DNA of 64,000 nt from Pseudoduganella lurida (GTDB taxonomy: Bacteria; Pseudomonadota; Gammaproteobacteria; Burkholderiales; Burkholderiaceae_D), in the NCBI RefSeq assembly GCF_007830455.1, contig NZ_VLLB01000002.1:62001-126000 (forward strand), written 5' to 3'. Below are positions 17,254-25,277 of this stretch, one piece after another (position 1 is the stretch's first letter; each line of letters begins with the position of its first letter). Position numbers and translations under genes: made by a program. Under the pieces are notes generated by a model that saw only the letters and a list, made by a program, of their open reading frames with translations, was not told the origin of the DNA and did not search any database.

Positions 17254-17567
17254 ATGCCCTCTTCCGGCTTGAAGTGCGTGGGGCTGATGCGGAATTTCTT
17301 GCGGCGGTCGCCCATCAGGTAGCGCAGGTCGCGGATCGACAGCTCGCTCACTTCATGCATGCGGATCAGCAGCGACGCGCCGACCGGCAGCTTCAGGTGG
17401 CGGATCTTGCTGATCACGGGCGGCGCCACTTCCAGCGAGCGGGCCAGCGCTGCATCGTTCTTCAGGCGCATGATGTCGAGCAGCGCATCGATCAGGCGGT
17501 TCGGGTTGTAGCTCAGTCCGTCGTCGTCGGCGGCGACGTTGGGCAGCTGGTCGTTTTCGGATTTCAT
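17250..17567 (-). CDS. Small XRE-like helix-turn-helix protein (paralogue 2)
   Basis: 105 residues, a close paralogue of the protein at 796-1104: the segment LKNDAALARSLEVAPPVISK differs by one residue, ASLLIRMHEVS is the same, and the C-terminal DLRYLMGDRRKKFR is shared. The N-terminus differs (MKSENDQLPNVAADDDG). Start ATG 17567 has GGAG six bases upstream, the same layout as its paralogue. Cro/CI-type DNA binding is inferred. A perfect 16-base palindrome lies 107 bases upstream and might be its operator. The stop codon overlaps the stop of the convergent Mo subunit gene by three bases. Confidence 0.75.
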   Translation of the reverse strand: MKSENDQLPNVAADDDGLSYNPNRLIDALLDIMRLKNDAALARSLEVAPPVISKIRHLKLPVGASLLIRMHEVSELSIRDLRYLMGDRRKKFRISPTHFKPEEGI

Positions 17568-17882
17568 GTGAGGCTCCAGAGCGGTTTGGCGCGTCCTCCC
17601 GGGACGCAGGAAGGCAAACGCCGGCCGCCGCGCGGGCAACGGCCTGTAAAGGGTTGGCAAAAAGGCTGGGGACAGCTGCAATATTGCAGCATATTGTGCC
17701 ACAGAGCAATTACTTCAAGGAAATTGTCGTGGAAATGTGAAATGCCGGGATGATATGAATCAGTGTTGCCCTGCTTGAACATTTAACAATTACGTGAACT
17801 GGCGCACGGTCGCGTCCGCCGCCGGACCCTACGATGAACCCAACATTCATCCGCAACAAGCCACCACCGAAGGAGAGACACG
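17568..17882. other. Divergent non-coding region
   Basis: 315 bases without a convincing gene. It becomes AT-rich from about 17670 to 17795. It must carry promoters for the minus-strand XRE-like gene and the plus-strand small gene at 17883, and holds the palindrome at 17675. Confidence 0.5.
17675..17690. promoter_or_regulatory. Perfect 16-bp palindrome, candidate operator
   Basis: GCTGCAATATTGCAGC reads the same on both strands. It sits in the AT-rich part of the divergent region, 107 bases upstream of the XRE-like start and 192 bases upstream of the small gene at 17883. A dimeric regulator, possibly the neighbouring XRE-like protein, could bind here; that is inference. Confidence 0.5.
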
Positions 17883-18068
17883 ATGTACACCGTCCGCCGC
17901 GCTTATTCCCGAACCGATGTCGATACCGAACTGCTGATCAACCGCGCGCTGCTGCTGCAGCAATCGACCGGCCTGAAGGATGCCCACACGTTCCTGACGC
18001 GCAAGCGCATCAAGGCTGCCACGATCAAGCGGGTGCTGGCCTGCCCTGGCGACCGCCGCGGGCTGTAA
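17883..18068 (+). CDS. Small orphan protein, member of an RVL-motif family (2 of 3)
   Basis: 61 residues, with AAGGAG upstream of ATG 17883 at a good spacing. Basic and predicted to be two or three short helices. The part LKDAHTFLTRKRIKAATIKR followed by VLACP lines up without gaps with the small proteins at 7719 and 37667 (A, aromatic, L, I/V, R-V-L-x-x-P). It lacks the long tails of the other two, so it may show the minimal form of the family. It has its own promoter region and a strong terminator, so it is a stand-alone gene. Function unknown. Confidence 0.75.
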   Translation: MYTVRRAYSRTDVDTELLINRALLLQQSTGLKDAHTFLTRKRIKAATIKRVLACPGDRRGL

Positions 18069-18073
18069 GCGAA

Positions 18074-18093
18074 ACGGGCGCCGCGGCGCCCGT
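18074..18093. terminator. GC-rich hairpin terminator
   Basis: CGGGCGCC and GGCGCCCG form a perfect 8-base stem with a GC loop, extended by an A-T pair, 6 bases after the small gene and followed by TTCTTGTT. On the other strand it also lies downstream of the GH43 operon (stop at 18131), so it can act in both directions. Confidence 0.75.
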
Positions 18094-18130
18094 TCTTGTT
18101 GGTGGCTTGTTTTCGCCGGATGGCAGGACA

Positions 18131-19102
18131 CTAATCCGGCGCGGCCTGCGCCGATGCCAGCGGCCCGTCCGTCACCGGCCGGCCATCCTCCCAGCGCAGC
18201 CGGTCGATGCACATGCGCCGCCCCGTGCGGTCCGGCCCCCACGCGTGGTAGACGATCCAGGTCTCGTTCCCGCCCGGCGACTGCACCAACGAGTTGTGCC
18301 CCGGTCCGATCAGCGCACCGGGCAGCGTGGACATCAGCAGCGCCCGTCCGCCATCGGCCGGCCGGCGGTACGGTCCGAGCGGATGGTCCGCCACGACCCA
18401 GCTCACGCCGTAGTTCTCGCGCTCCCAGGCCCCGCCGCTATAGAAGCAGTAATACAGCCCGTCATGCCTGAGCACCGAGGCGCCTTCCACCGTGTGCCAT
18501 TCGTAGACATCCCCGTACATGGCGCGCTCCTTCAGGAACAGGTGCCAGTCCTCGTGCGGCCGGGCGACCATGCGCGGCCTGCCCTCCAGCGTCTGCATGT
18601 CGATCATGCGGTCGACGACGATGCCGGTGCCCACGCGGTGATCGTCTTCCAGTTCCAGGAAGTCGACGCAGTAGAACAGGTACCACGTGCCGTCGTCGTC
18701 CTGGAACGGATGCGCGTCGATGGAGAACGGCTGGTCCGGCACCAGCACTACGCCGGCATCGAGGAAGGGACCGGCCGGGTCCGTGCTGGTGGCCACGCGC
18801 AGCTGGTGGTCGCGGCCCTCGATGCCCTGCGCCGAGTAGTACAGGTAGAACGTGCCGTCGCGGTACGCGACTTCGGGTGCCCAGAAATCGGTGCCACCCG
18901 GCGGCACGAGGGCAAAGCCCAGCGGCTCCCATTGCACCAGGTCCGCCGAGCGCAGCACGGGAAAGGCACGCCCGTCGGCGCCCCCCGGCGCCGTGCCGTA
19001 CGCATAGTAGAAGCCTTCGTGCTTCAGCACGAACGGATCCGCCATCGTGTGCGGGTAGACGGGATTGGTAAAGGTTGCGGGCTTGGTGAACGTGCCGGGC
19101 AT
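18131..19102 (-). CDS. GH43 glycoside hydrolase, cytoplasmic (arabinosidase/xylosidase type)
   Basis: 323 residues with no signal peptide. It has the five-bladed beta-propeller pattern of family GH43: the general base Asp in HTMADPFVLKHEGFYY, the modulating Asp in SIDAHPFQDDDGTWYLFY, and the general acid Glu in HTVEGASVLRHDGLYY. Such enzymes release arabinose or xylose from oligosaccharides. Cytoplasmic location fits hydrolysis after import by the ABC system upstream. It starts 9 bases after the TonB receptor stop, with AAGGA six bases before the ATG, and is the last gene of the operon. Confidence 0.88.
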   Translation of the reverse strand: MPGTFTKPATFTNPVYPHTMADPFVLKHEGFYYAYGTAPGGADGRAFPVLRSADLVQWEPLGFALVPPGGTDFWAPEVAYRDGTFYLYYSAQGIEGRDHQLRVATSTDPAGPFLDAGVVLVPDQPFSIDAHPFQDDDGTWYLFYCVDFLELEDDHRVGTGIVVDRMIDMQTLEGRPRMVARPHEDWHLFLKERAMYGDVYEWHTVEGASVLRHDGLYYCFYSGGAWERENYGVSWVVADHPLGPYRRPADGGRALLMSTLPGALIGPGHNSLVQSPGGNETWIVYHAWGPDRTGRRMCIDRLRWEDGRPVTDGPLASAQAAPD

Positions 19103-19111
19103 GACGGATCC

Positions 19112-21946
19112 TTACATCTTGAAGCGCAGGCCCACGCCGTAGGTCGTGGGGGTGTAGCGGATGTCGCGCGGGCGCGAAGTATCTTCCAGATAGCTCTCGA
19201 ATTTTTCCTTCGTGAGGTTGATCGCGTCGAACGAGACCGAGATGCGCGGCGTGATCTCGTAGGAGAGCGACAGGTCCACGTACGTCGAGGCCTTCACGAA
19301 GCGGTCCTGCAGGAAGCGCAGCTCGGCGATCTGCTCCACGTAGTCGCCGCGGCGCGTGGCGGCCAGCCGGCCCGTCAGGCCATGGCCTTCGTACAGCAGT
19401 GCGACGTTGTGGCTCTTCTTCGCCACGTCGATCAGCCGCGTTTTCGTCAGCACCGGCGAGCCCGGATCGAGGCGCGTTTCGTTGTCGCCGCTGATCCACG
19501 TGTAGTTGAACTGCGCGCCGAAGCCGCTCCAGAACCCGGGCAGGAAATCGAAGAATTTCTGGATGCCGAATTCGGCGCCCTTCAGCGTGCCCTTGCCGGA
19601 GTTCTGCGGCCGCGTCACGCGGTAGGTCTGGCCCCCGATCACTTCGTCCTGCGTGAAGTTCTGCAGGTAGCCGTCGATATCGCGGTGGAACAGCGCGATC
19701 TGCGCGTAGCCGTTGTTGCGGAAGTAGTACTCCAGCGTGGCATCCGTGTTCACCGACTTGGTCGGATCGAGGTTCGCGTTGCCTGCGCTGCCCGTGCCGG
19801 GCGCATTGACGGTCGGCGGGATCAGCGACAGCGCCGGATTGAGGCGCTGGAAGTCCGGTCGCGTGATAGTCTTGCCGATCGAGAGGTGCGACTGCAGGTT
19901 GTCGCGCCAGCCGATCAGCGCCGAAACGCTGGGCAGCACGTTGTTCTCGGACGTCTCCAGGTTGACCGGCGTGATCACCTCGCCGACCCGGCTGGTGCCC
20001 TGCAGACGGCGCTTCACATGGATGACGCGCACGCCGGCATCGCCGCTCACTTCCACGCCGCCGAGCACCGTCTGCCAGCGGCCGTTCAGGTAGACGGTGC
20101 CGCTGCGCTCGCGCTGGTCGAACTGACGCGTCGGATCATCCGGCACGCGGCCCGCCGCGGCGCCGTAGCCGGCCCGCACCACGTCCGCCTGGTCGATCAG
20201 GAAGTCGCGCGACGGCACCAGGTACTGGCCGCCGAGGCGGTCGAGGCCGGGACTGAGGCTCTCGAACGAGGGCCCGAACAGCGCCACCGGATTGGGCCGC
20301 GCCGCCGCATCGACATCGCTGTGCCCTTCCGCCGAGTGCGAGTCGGTCTCGCGCGAGGACAGCCGCACGCCCACGTTCAGCGCGCGCACGAAGCCATCGC
20401 CCAGTTTATACGTCGCATCGGTGCGCCACTGCGTCTGCCGGCCTTCGGAGACTTCCCAGTTCTGCACCAGGCCGCGCAGCACGAACTGGCTGGCATCGCG
20501 CAGCGGTGTCGCGCTGCCGGGCGAGCTCACGTAGTTGTAGCCGCCGTGGCCATCACGGCCATAGGTGAACACGCCCACGTCGGCCTGGGGGATCTGCTGG
20601 TCGACGATCACGGTGTCGTTGACGAACTTGGTGCGCGTGAACGCCAGCGCCGACGTCACATCCCACGGTCCGTCGCGCCAGCGCAGCGACAGGTTCAGGT
20701 TGTGCGTGTTGGTATGTTCCTTCACGCCCCAGGCGCTGGTGGCCACGTAGGGGTCCCAGTCGTACGGTCCGCCGAACTGGGCGGCCGGCGCATTCGCCGA
20801 GACGATCGGGCAGATGGTGCCTTCCGGCGTGGCGCAGCCCCGCTCGCCCAGCACCACATTGTTCAGCCGCGGCGCCCAGCCGACGATCGCCAGGATGTAG
20901 TCCACTTCCGCACGCGAGCGGTAGCCGGTGCCCAGGTACTGCGTGGTGAATTCCAGCCTGGGGTTGATCTTCCACTGGAAGGCACCGTGCGCGGAAAAGC
21001 GTTCGCGGTCGCCGCCGTTGTAGATGCCGCCCACGTTCGGCAGGCTGCCCAGCCGGTCGCCCGGCTGCAGCGGCGCCACCGGCTGGTTGTCGTTCAGGCG
21101 CACCGCGTTGCCATCCTGGCCCACCGAGAACAGCCGGTCCGGCCGGTCCACCCACTGCACCGGATAGCCCCAGCGGTCCTTGTTGTAGGCCGCATCGAAC
21201 AGCAGGCCCATCTCGCCCGCGCCCGTGTTCCAGCGGTTGCTGAGCAAGAAGCCGCCGCCGGGACTGTTGCGCGTCTCGGCCGCCGAGCTGCCATTGACCT
21301 TCTGCCGGCGGTTCTCCGCGTAGCCGGTGGCGGTCAGTCCCGGATAATCGAACGGCGCGCGCAGCCGGATATTCACGGCGCCCGCGATGCCGCCCTCCAG
21401 CTGGTTGGCGGTGGCGGACTTGTACACGTCCAGTCCCGCGATCGACTGCACCGGCAGGTCCTGGTAGGCGAGCCGGCGCCCGCGCCCCGTGAAGATGTCG
21501 TTGCCGTCGAGCGTGGTGACCACGTCCGGCAGCCCGCGGATGGTGACGGACGAAGTCTCGCCCCGGTCGCGGCCCACCTGCACGCCGGCGATGCGCTGCA
21601 GCGCGTCGCCGGCGGCGCGGTCGGGGAACTTGCCGATGTCGTCCGCATTGATGGAATCGACGACCTGCATCGCATCGCGCTTGATCTGCTCGGCGGTGCG
21701 GATGCTGCGGCGGATGCCGGTCACTTCCACGGTGGCGATCGGTCCGCCCTGCACGCCGGCCTCAGGTGGCGCGGACTGGGGCGCGGACTGTGCTGCGGAC
21801 TGTGCTGAGGACTGTGATGCGGCAGCGGCCTGCTGCACCGCCGGTTCGGCGGGCTGCGTGGGTGGTTCCTGGGCCAGCGCCGGCACGGCGGCGAGCAGGC
21901 ATAGCGATGCGGCGGCGCGGCGTGGCGCGACCCTCGTTGAACTCAT
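19112..21946 (-). CDS. TonB-dependent receptor, oligosaccharide type
   Basis: 944 residues. Signal peptide ends near VPALAQE, followed by an Ala/Gln/Ser-rich spacer of about 45 residues. The plug domain shows the pattern typical of the TonB-Xanth-Caul group (VEVTGIRRSIRTAEQIKRDA, NADDIGKFPDRAAGDALQRI, VTIRGLPDVVTTLDGN), and the C-terminus ends in an aromatic-containing beta-strand (VGLRFKM). Receptors of this group in plant-biomass degraders carry oligosaccharides rather than iron. Location between sugar ABC permeases and GH43 supports that. GGAG six bases before ATG 21946 sets the start, discarding an in-frame extension to 22060. Confidence 0.9.
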   Translation of the reverse strand: MSSTRVAPRRAAASLCLLAAVPALAQEPPTQPAEPAVQQAAAASQSSAQSAAQSAPQSAPPEAGVQGGPIATVEVTGIRRSIRTAEQIKRDAMQVVDSINADDIGKFPDRAAGDALQRIAGVQVGRDRGETSSVTIRGLPDVVTTLDGNDIFTGRGRRLAYQDLPVQSIAGLDVYKSATANQLEGGIAGAVNIRLRAPFDYPGLTATGYAENRRQKVNGSSAAETRNSPGGGFLLSNRWNTGAGEMGLLFDAAYNKDRWGYPVQWVDRPDRLFSVGQDGNAVRLNDNQPVAPLQPGDRLGSLPNVGGIYNGGDRERFSAHGAFQWKINPRLEFTTQYLGTGYRSRAEVDYILAIVGWAPRLNNVVLGERGCATPEGTICPIVSANAPAAQFGGPYDWDPYVATSAWGVKEHTNTHNLNLSLRWRDGPWDVTSALAFTRTKFVNDTVIVDQQIPQADVGVFTYGRDGHGGYNYVSSPGSATPLRDASQFVLRGLVQNWEVSEGRQTQWRTDATYKLGDGFVRALNVGVRLSSRETDSHSAEGHSDVDAAARPNPVALFGPSFESLSPGLDRLGGQYLVPSRDFLIDQADVVRAGYGAAAGRVPDDPTRQFDQRERSGTVYLNGRWQTVLGGVEVSGDAGVRVIHVKRRLQGTSRVGEVITPVNLETSENNVLPSVSALIGWRDNLQSHLSIGKTITRPDFQRLNPALSLIPPTVNAPGTGSAGNANLDPTKSVNTDATLEYYFRNNGYAQIALFHRDIDGYLQNFTQDEVIGGQTYRVTRPQNSGKGTLKGAEFGIQKFFDFLPGFWSGFGAQFNYTWISGDNETRLDPGSPVLTKTRLIDVAKKSHNVALLYEGHGLTGRLAATRRGDYVEQIAELRFLQDRFVKASTYVDLSLSYEITPRISVSFDAINLTKEKFESYLEDTSRPRDIRYTPTTYGVGLRFKM

Positions 21947-22098
21947 GGCGGTCTCCGTTCTTATGATGGGCCAGGCTCGCTGCTCCGCCTGGGTGAGCTG
22001 TCCGATCTTAGTCACAAGCCGGCGGCGATGCCAACGCGTTTGCGCCCGCGCCTGCCGCAAAGGTTGCGGGGATGCGACTCAGCAGCAGCTCGCCACGG

Positions 22099-22932
22099 CT
22101 ATCCTTTCAGTCCCGTCGCGGCCAGCAGCCCCTGCGTCACGCGCCGCTGGAACACCAGATACGCCAGCGCGACGGGCAGCGCGCCCACCAGCGCGGCCGC
22201 CATCAGGTGCGCATACTGCACGCCGAAGGCATCGTAGGTCTGCGTCAGGCCCAGCGGGATCGTCATCATGTCGTTCGAGGTGACGATAATGAACGGCCAC
22301 AAAAAATTGTTCCAGGCCCCGATGAACGTGACGATCGCCATCGCCCAGACGATATTGCCGGACATGGGCAGGTACACGCTCCACAGCACCCGCAGCGGCG
22401 ATGCGCCATCGAGCACGGCGGCCTCCCGGAAATCGTCCGGCACCTGGTCGAAGAACTGGCGGAACACGTAGATCGCCACGGGCGACACCACCTGCGGCAG
22501 CACGATGCCGGCATAGGTGTTGATGAGACCGAGCTGGTTCATGGTGCGGAACAGCGGCACCAGCAGCGCCTCGAACGGCAGCAGCAGCGCCAGCATCGCC
22601 AGCGCGAACAGCAGGTCGCGGCCACGAAAGCGCAGCTGGGAAAAGGCAAAGGCAGCGAGCAGGCTGACGAACATCGTGATGACGGTGACCAGCAGCGCCA
22701 CCAGCGCGCTGTTGAACAGCCAGCGCGTGACGTTGCCGGCACCGAGCACCTTCGCGAACGATGCGAACGTCCAGTGCTGCGGCAGCAGGTGCAGCACGGG
22801 CGAGATGGTCTCGTACTCGGGCCGCAGCGCCGTCGACACGGCCCACAGCAGCGGGGCGACCCACAGCATGGCCAGCAGCGTGGCCGACACGACGGCGATC
22901 GCGGTCCAGTGCAGCGTGTGCCCGCGGGTCAT
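22099..22932 (-). CDS. Sugar ABC transporter permease (MalG/LacG-like)
   Basis: 277 residues, six membrane segments. The cytoplasmic EAA loop that contacts the ATPase is present (FREAAVLDGASPLRVLWSVYLP). The family is the carbohydrate-uptake class CUT1, second permease. Its ATG overlaps the stop of the first permease gene (ATGA). No ATPase gene is found in this cluster; CUT1 systems often share one ATPase encoded elsewhere. Together with the next two genes it should import oligosaccharides across the inner membrane. Confidence 0.92.
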   Translation of the reverse strand: MTRGHTLHWTAIAVVSATLLAMLWVAPLLWAVSTALRPEYETISPVLHLLPQHWTFASFAKVLGAGNVTRWLFNSALVALLVTVITMFVSLLAAFAFSQLRFRGRDLLFALAMLALLLPFEALLVPLFRTMNQLGLINTYAGIVLPQVVSPVAIYVFRQFFDQVPDDFREAAVLDGASPLRVLWSVYLPMSGNIVWAMAIVTFIGAWNNFLWPFIIVTSNDMMTIPLGLTQTYDAFGVQYAHLMAAALVGALPVALAYLVFQRRVTQGLLAATGLKG

Positions 22933-23783
22933 GCGCGCCTCCGCAACAGCCAGCCCTGCAGCAGCGACAGGGCCACCACGACAAGGACGAACGCCATTGC
23001 GATCGCCGCCGCATAACCCGCATCGCTTTGCGTGAACGCCGTCTCGTACATGTAGTGCAGCGTGACGCGCGTGGTGTTGAACGGCCCCCCGGTCGTCATG
23101 ATGTAGGTCTGGCCGAACACCTTGAGCGATGCGATCAGCTGCAGCACCAGCGCCGTGACGGTCACGGGCAGCAGCGCCGGCCAGGTGATGTGGCGGAACA
23201 GCGTCCAGCCGCGCGCGCCGTCGAGGGCGGCCGCCTCGTACTGCTCGCGCGGGATATTGCGCAGGCCGGCCACGAACATCAGCATGTTGAATCCCACGGT
23301 CCACCACACGGTGGCCATCGCCACGGCGGGCATCGCCCACACCACGTCGCCGAACCAGGCGCGCCGGATGCCCAGCAGCTGGTTGACGATACCGAGTGAA
23401 GGATGCAGCATCCAGTCCGCAATGAGGGTCATCACGGAGATCGGCAGCACATACGGCAGGAAGAAGGCGCCCTGCAGCCACGCGCCCGCCTTGCTGAACC
23501 GGTCGACCAGCAGCGCCATCGCCAGGCCGAGGATCGTCAGCGGTATCACCGTCAGCAGGGCGAACCGGAAGGTATTGCCAAGCGAGGACCAGAACGCCGG
23601 GTCGCGGACCAGCATGGCGTAGTTGTCGAGGCCGACCATGCCGCTGGTGCGCGTCAGGCTGCTCTCGGTCAGGCTCAGGTACAGGGTCTGGCACGCCGGC
23701 ACGAGGAAGAACAGCACCCAGGCCGCCATGAACGGCAGCAGGAGCAGCATGGCGGACAGGGTCTCGGTACGGCGCCGCATCAT
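22929..23783 (-). CDS. Sugar ABC transporter permease (MalF/LacF-like)
   Basis: 284 residues, six membrane segments, CUT1 first permease, with the EAA motif REQYEAAALDGARGWTLFRH. AGGAGG lies immediately upstream of two consecutive ATG codons (23783 and 23780); the second has the better spacing (4 bases), so the protein may start one residue later. It begins 5 bases after the binding-protein stop and ends overlapping the next permease, so the three are translated together. Confidence 0.92.
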   Translation of the reverse strand: MMRRRTETLSAMLLLLPFMAAWVLFFLVPACQTLYLSLTESSLTRTSGMVGLDNYAMLVRDPAFWSSLGNTFRFALLTVIPLTILGLAMALLVDRFSKAGAWLQGAFFLPYVLPISVMTLIADWMLHPSLGIVNQLLGIRRAWFGDVVWAMPAVAMATVWWTVGFNMLMFVAGLRNIPREQYEAAALDGARGWTLFRHITWPALLPVTVTALVLQLIASLKVFGQTYIMTTGGPFNTTRVTLHYMYETAFTQSDAGYAAAIAMAFVLVVVALSLLQGWLLRRRA

Positions 23784-23788
23784 CCCTC

Positions 23789-25231
23789 CTAATACTGGGG
23801 TGGGCGCTTGTCGACGAGGCGCTGCGCCTCCGTCTCGAAGCGGCGCAGCGCATCGGCCGGCGTCAGCTGCCCGGACAGCGGCGCCGGCAGGAACTTCGAC
23901 GCGATCGCCTCCACCGGGCCGGCCGCCCCCATGTACCAGCCGGGCGGGTCGTAGACCACGTTCGGTGCTGCGCCGGCGTATTCCGCGTTCGGCATGAGCG
24001 TGCGCAGCGCGGCCGATTCCGCCACCGGCCGATACGCAGGAATGTGGCCGCCTTCGGCCCAGCCCAGCGAGTGACGGCTCACGTAGGCCACGAAGCGCAG
24101 CACGGCTTGCATCCTGGCGGGCGTGAGCGGCCTGCCGGTATTGGCAGGCACTGCGAAACCGTGCGAATCGGCCCATGCGCTGGCGTTGCCGTAGAGCGCC
24201 GGCAGCGGCACGATCCCGTACCGGAAGCCGAGCGTGCCGTCGCGCGTGCCGCGCACCAGCTCCGGCACTTCCCAGGCGCCGTTGAGCATGAAGCCCGCGT
24301 TCCCGGCCATGAACTGGCTGGTGGAGGCCGGATAGTTCAGGCCCGGCGTCGCGTACCCGGCCTGGAACCAGTGCGCGATCGCGGCCAGCGTGTGCTCGCC
24401 GGCCGGTCCGTACGCGAAGCGGTTCTTGTCCACGACCTGCAAACCCTGCTGCGCCAGCAGCGACAGCCACAGGCGCCAGATCGCATAGGTGCTTTGCGCC
24501 GCCTCCATCGCCAGGCCGTCCTTGCCGGTACGCTCTTTCACGGCGCGGAACGCCGCAGTCAGTGCCGCCATGCCGACGATGGGTTTCAGCCGCCCCTGGC
24601 CGTCCAGCAGGCCGGCCTGGCCGACGAGCGTCTTGTTGTAGTACAGGACCAGCGGGTGGATGTCGAGCGGGATCGCATACGTACCGTTGCCGTACTGCGA
24701 GCGGTCCCACTGGCGCGGCAGGAAGTCGGTGCCGGCCAGGCCGGCGGCATCCAGCTCGGCCGGCGTGATCGGGCGCAGCACGCCGCCACCGGCCAGGTTG
24801 GGCAGACGCGACAGGTGGATGGTGGCGACATCGGGCCCCTCGCCCACCACGCCCGCCGTGATCAGCTTCGTGTAAAAGGGTTCGCCCCATTTGAGCGTGG
24901 TGCTTTCGACGCGCACTTCACGCTGCGACGCATTGAAGCCGTCGACCAGGGCCCGCATGCGCGCGCCATCGCCGCCGGACAGCAGTGTCCACATGCGCAC
25001 CACCTGCACATTGGCCGGGGCGCCGCCGCCGGCACGGGCCGGCAGCACCAGCATGCCGGCAAAGGCAAGTGCCCAGCCAAGGGCGAGTACGCGCCGAACG
25101 GCGAGTACCCGGGCAACGGCGAATATCCGGGCAACGGCGAATACCCGGCCAACGGCAAGTACCCCGCCTGCCGCGAATATCCGGGCAAGGGCCAGCACCG
25201 GCGCGCGCAGCGCCATGACAGCCAGCGCCAT
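23789..25231 (-). CDS. Sugar ABC transporter solute-binding protein with a repeat-expanded N-terminus
   Basis: 480 residues. From about residue 70 it is a family-1 extracellular solute-binding protein (VVRMWTLLSGGDGARMRALV, FMLNGAWEVPELVRG). The first 60 residues are odd: instead of a simple signal peptide there are six imperfect copies of a hexapeptide of the form A-R-I/V-F/L-A-V, encoded by an 18-base tandem repeat, before a normal-looking signal core (LALGWALAFAGMLVLPARA). GGAGG five bases before ATG 25231 supports this start. If the repeats are made, the N-region carries repeated arginines. It is 46 bases after GH2 and leads the ABC genes. Confidence 0.88.
   Translation of the reverse strand: MALAVMALRAPVLALARIFAAGGVLAVGRVFAVARIFAVARVLAVRRVLALGWALAFAGMLVLPARAGGGAPANVQVVRMWTLLSGGDGARMRALVDGFNASQREVRVESTTLKWGEPFYTKLITAGVVGEGPDVATIHLSRLPNLAGGGVLRPITPAELDAAGLAGTDFLPRQWDRSQYGNGTYAIPLDIHPLVLYYNKTLVGQAGLLDGQGRLKPIVGMAALTAAFRAVKERTGKDGLAMEAAQSTYAIWRLWLSLLAQQGLQVVDKNRFAYGPAGEHTLAAIAHWFQAGYATPGLNYPASTSQFMAGNAGFMLNGAWEVPELVRGTRDGTLGFRYGIVPLPALYGNASAWADSHGFAVPANTGRPLTPARMQAVLRFVAYVSRHSLGWAEGGHIPAYRPVAESAALRTLMPNAEYAGAAPNVVYDPPGWYMGAAGPVEAIASKFLPAPLSGQLTPADALRRFETEAQRLVDKRPPQY
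25079..25204. repeat. 18-bp tandem repeat (about 7 degenerate copies) inside the binding-protein gene
   Basis: Units of 18 bases such as AACGGCGAATATCCGGGC start at 25079, 25097, 25115, 25133, 25151, 25169 and 25187; the outer copies are the most diverged. The length is a multiple of three, so copy-number change would keep the reading frame and lengthen or shorten the export signal by six residues per unit. Confidence 0.85.
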
Positions 25232-25277
25232 CGTCTCCTCCAGTCGTCTGTGCCGGCAGTGGGCTGCCGGTCGTTTG

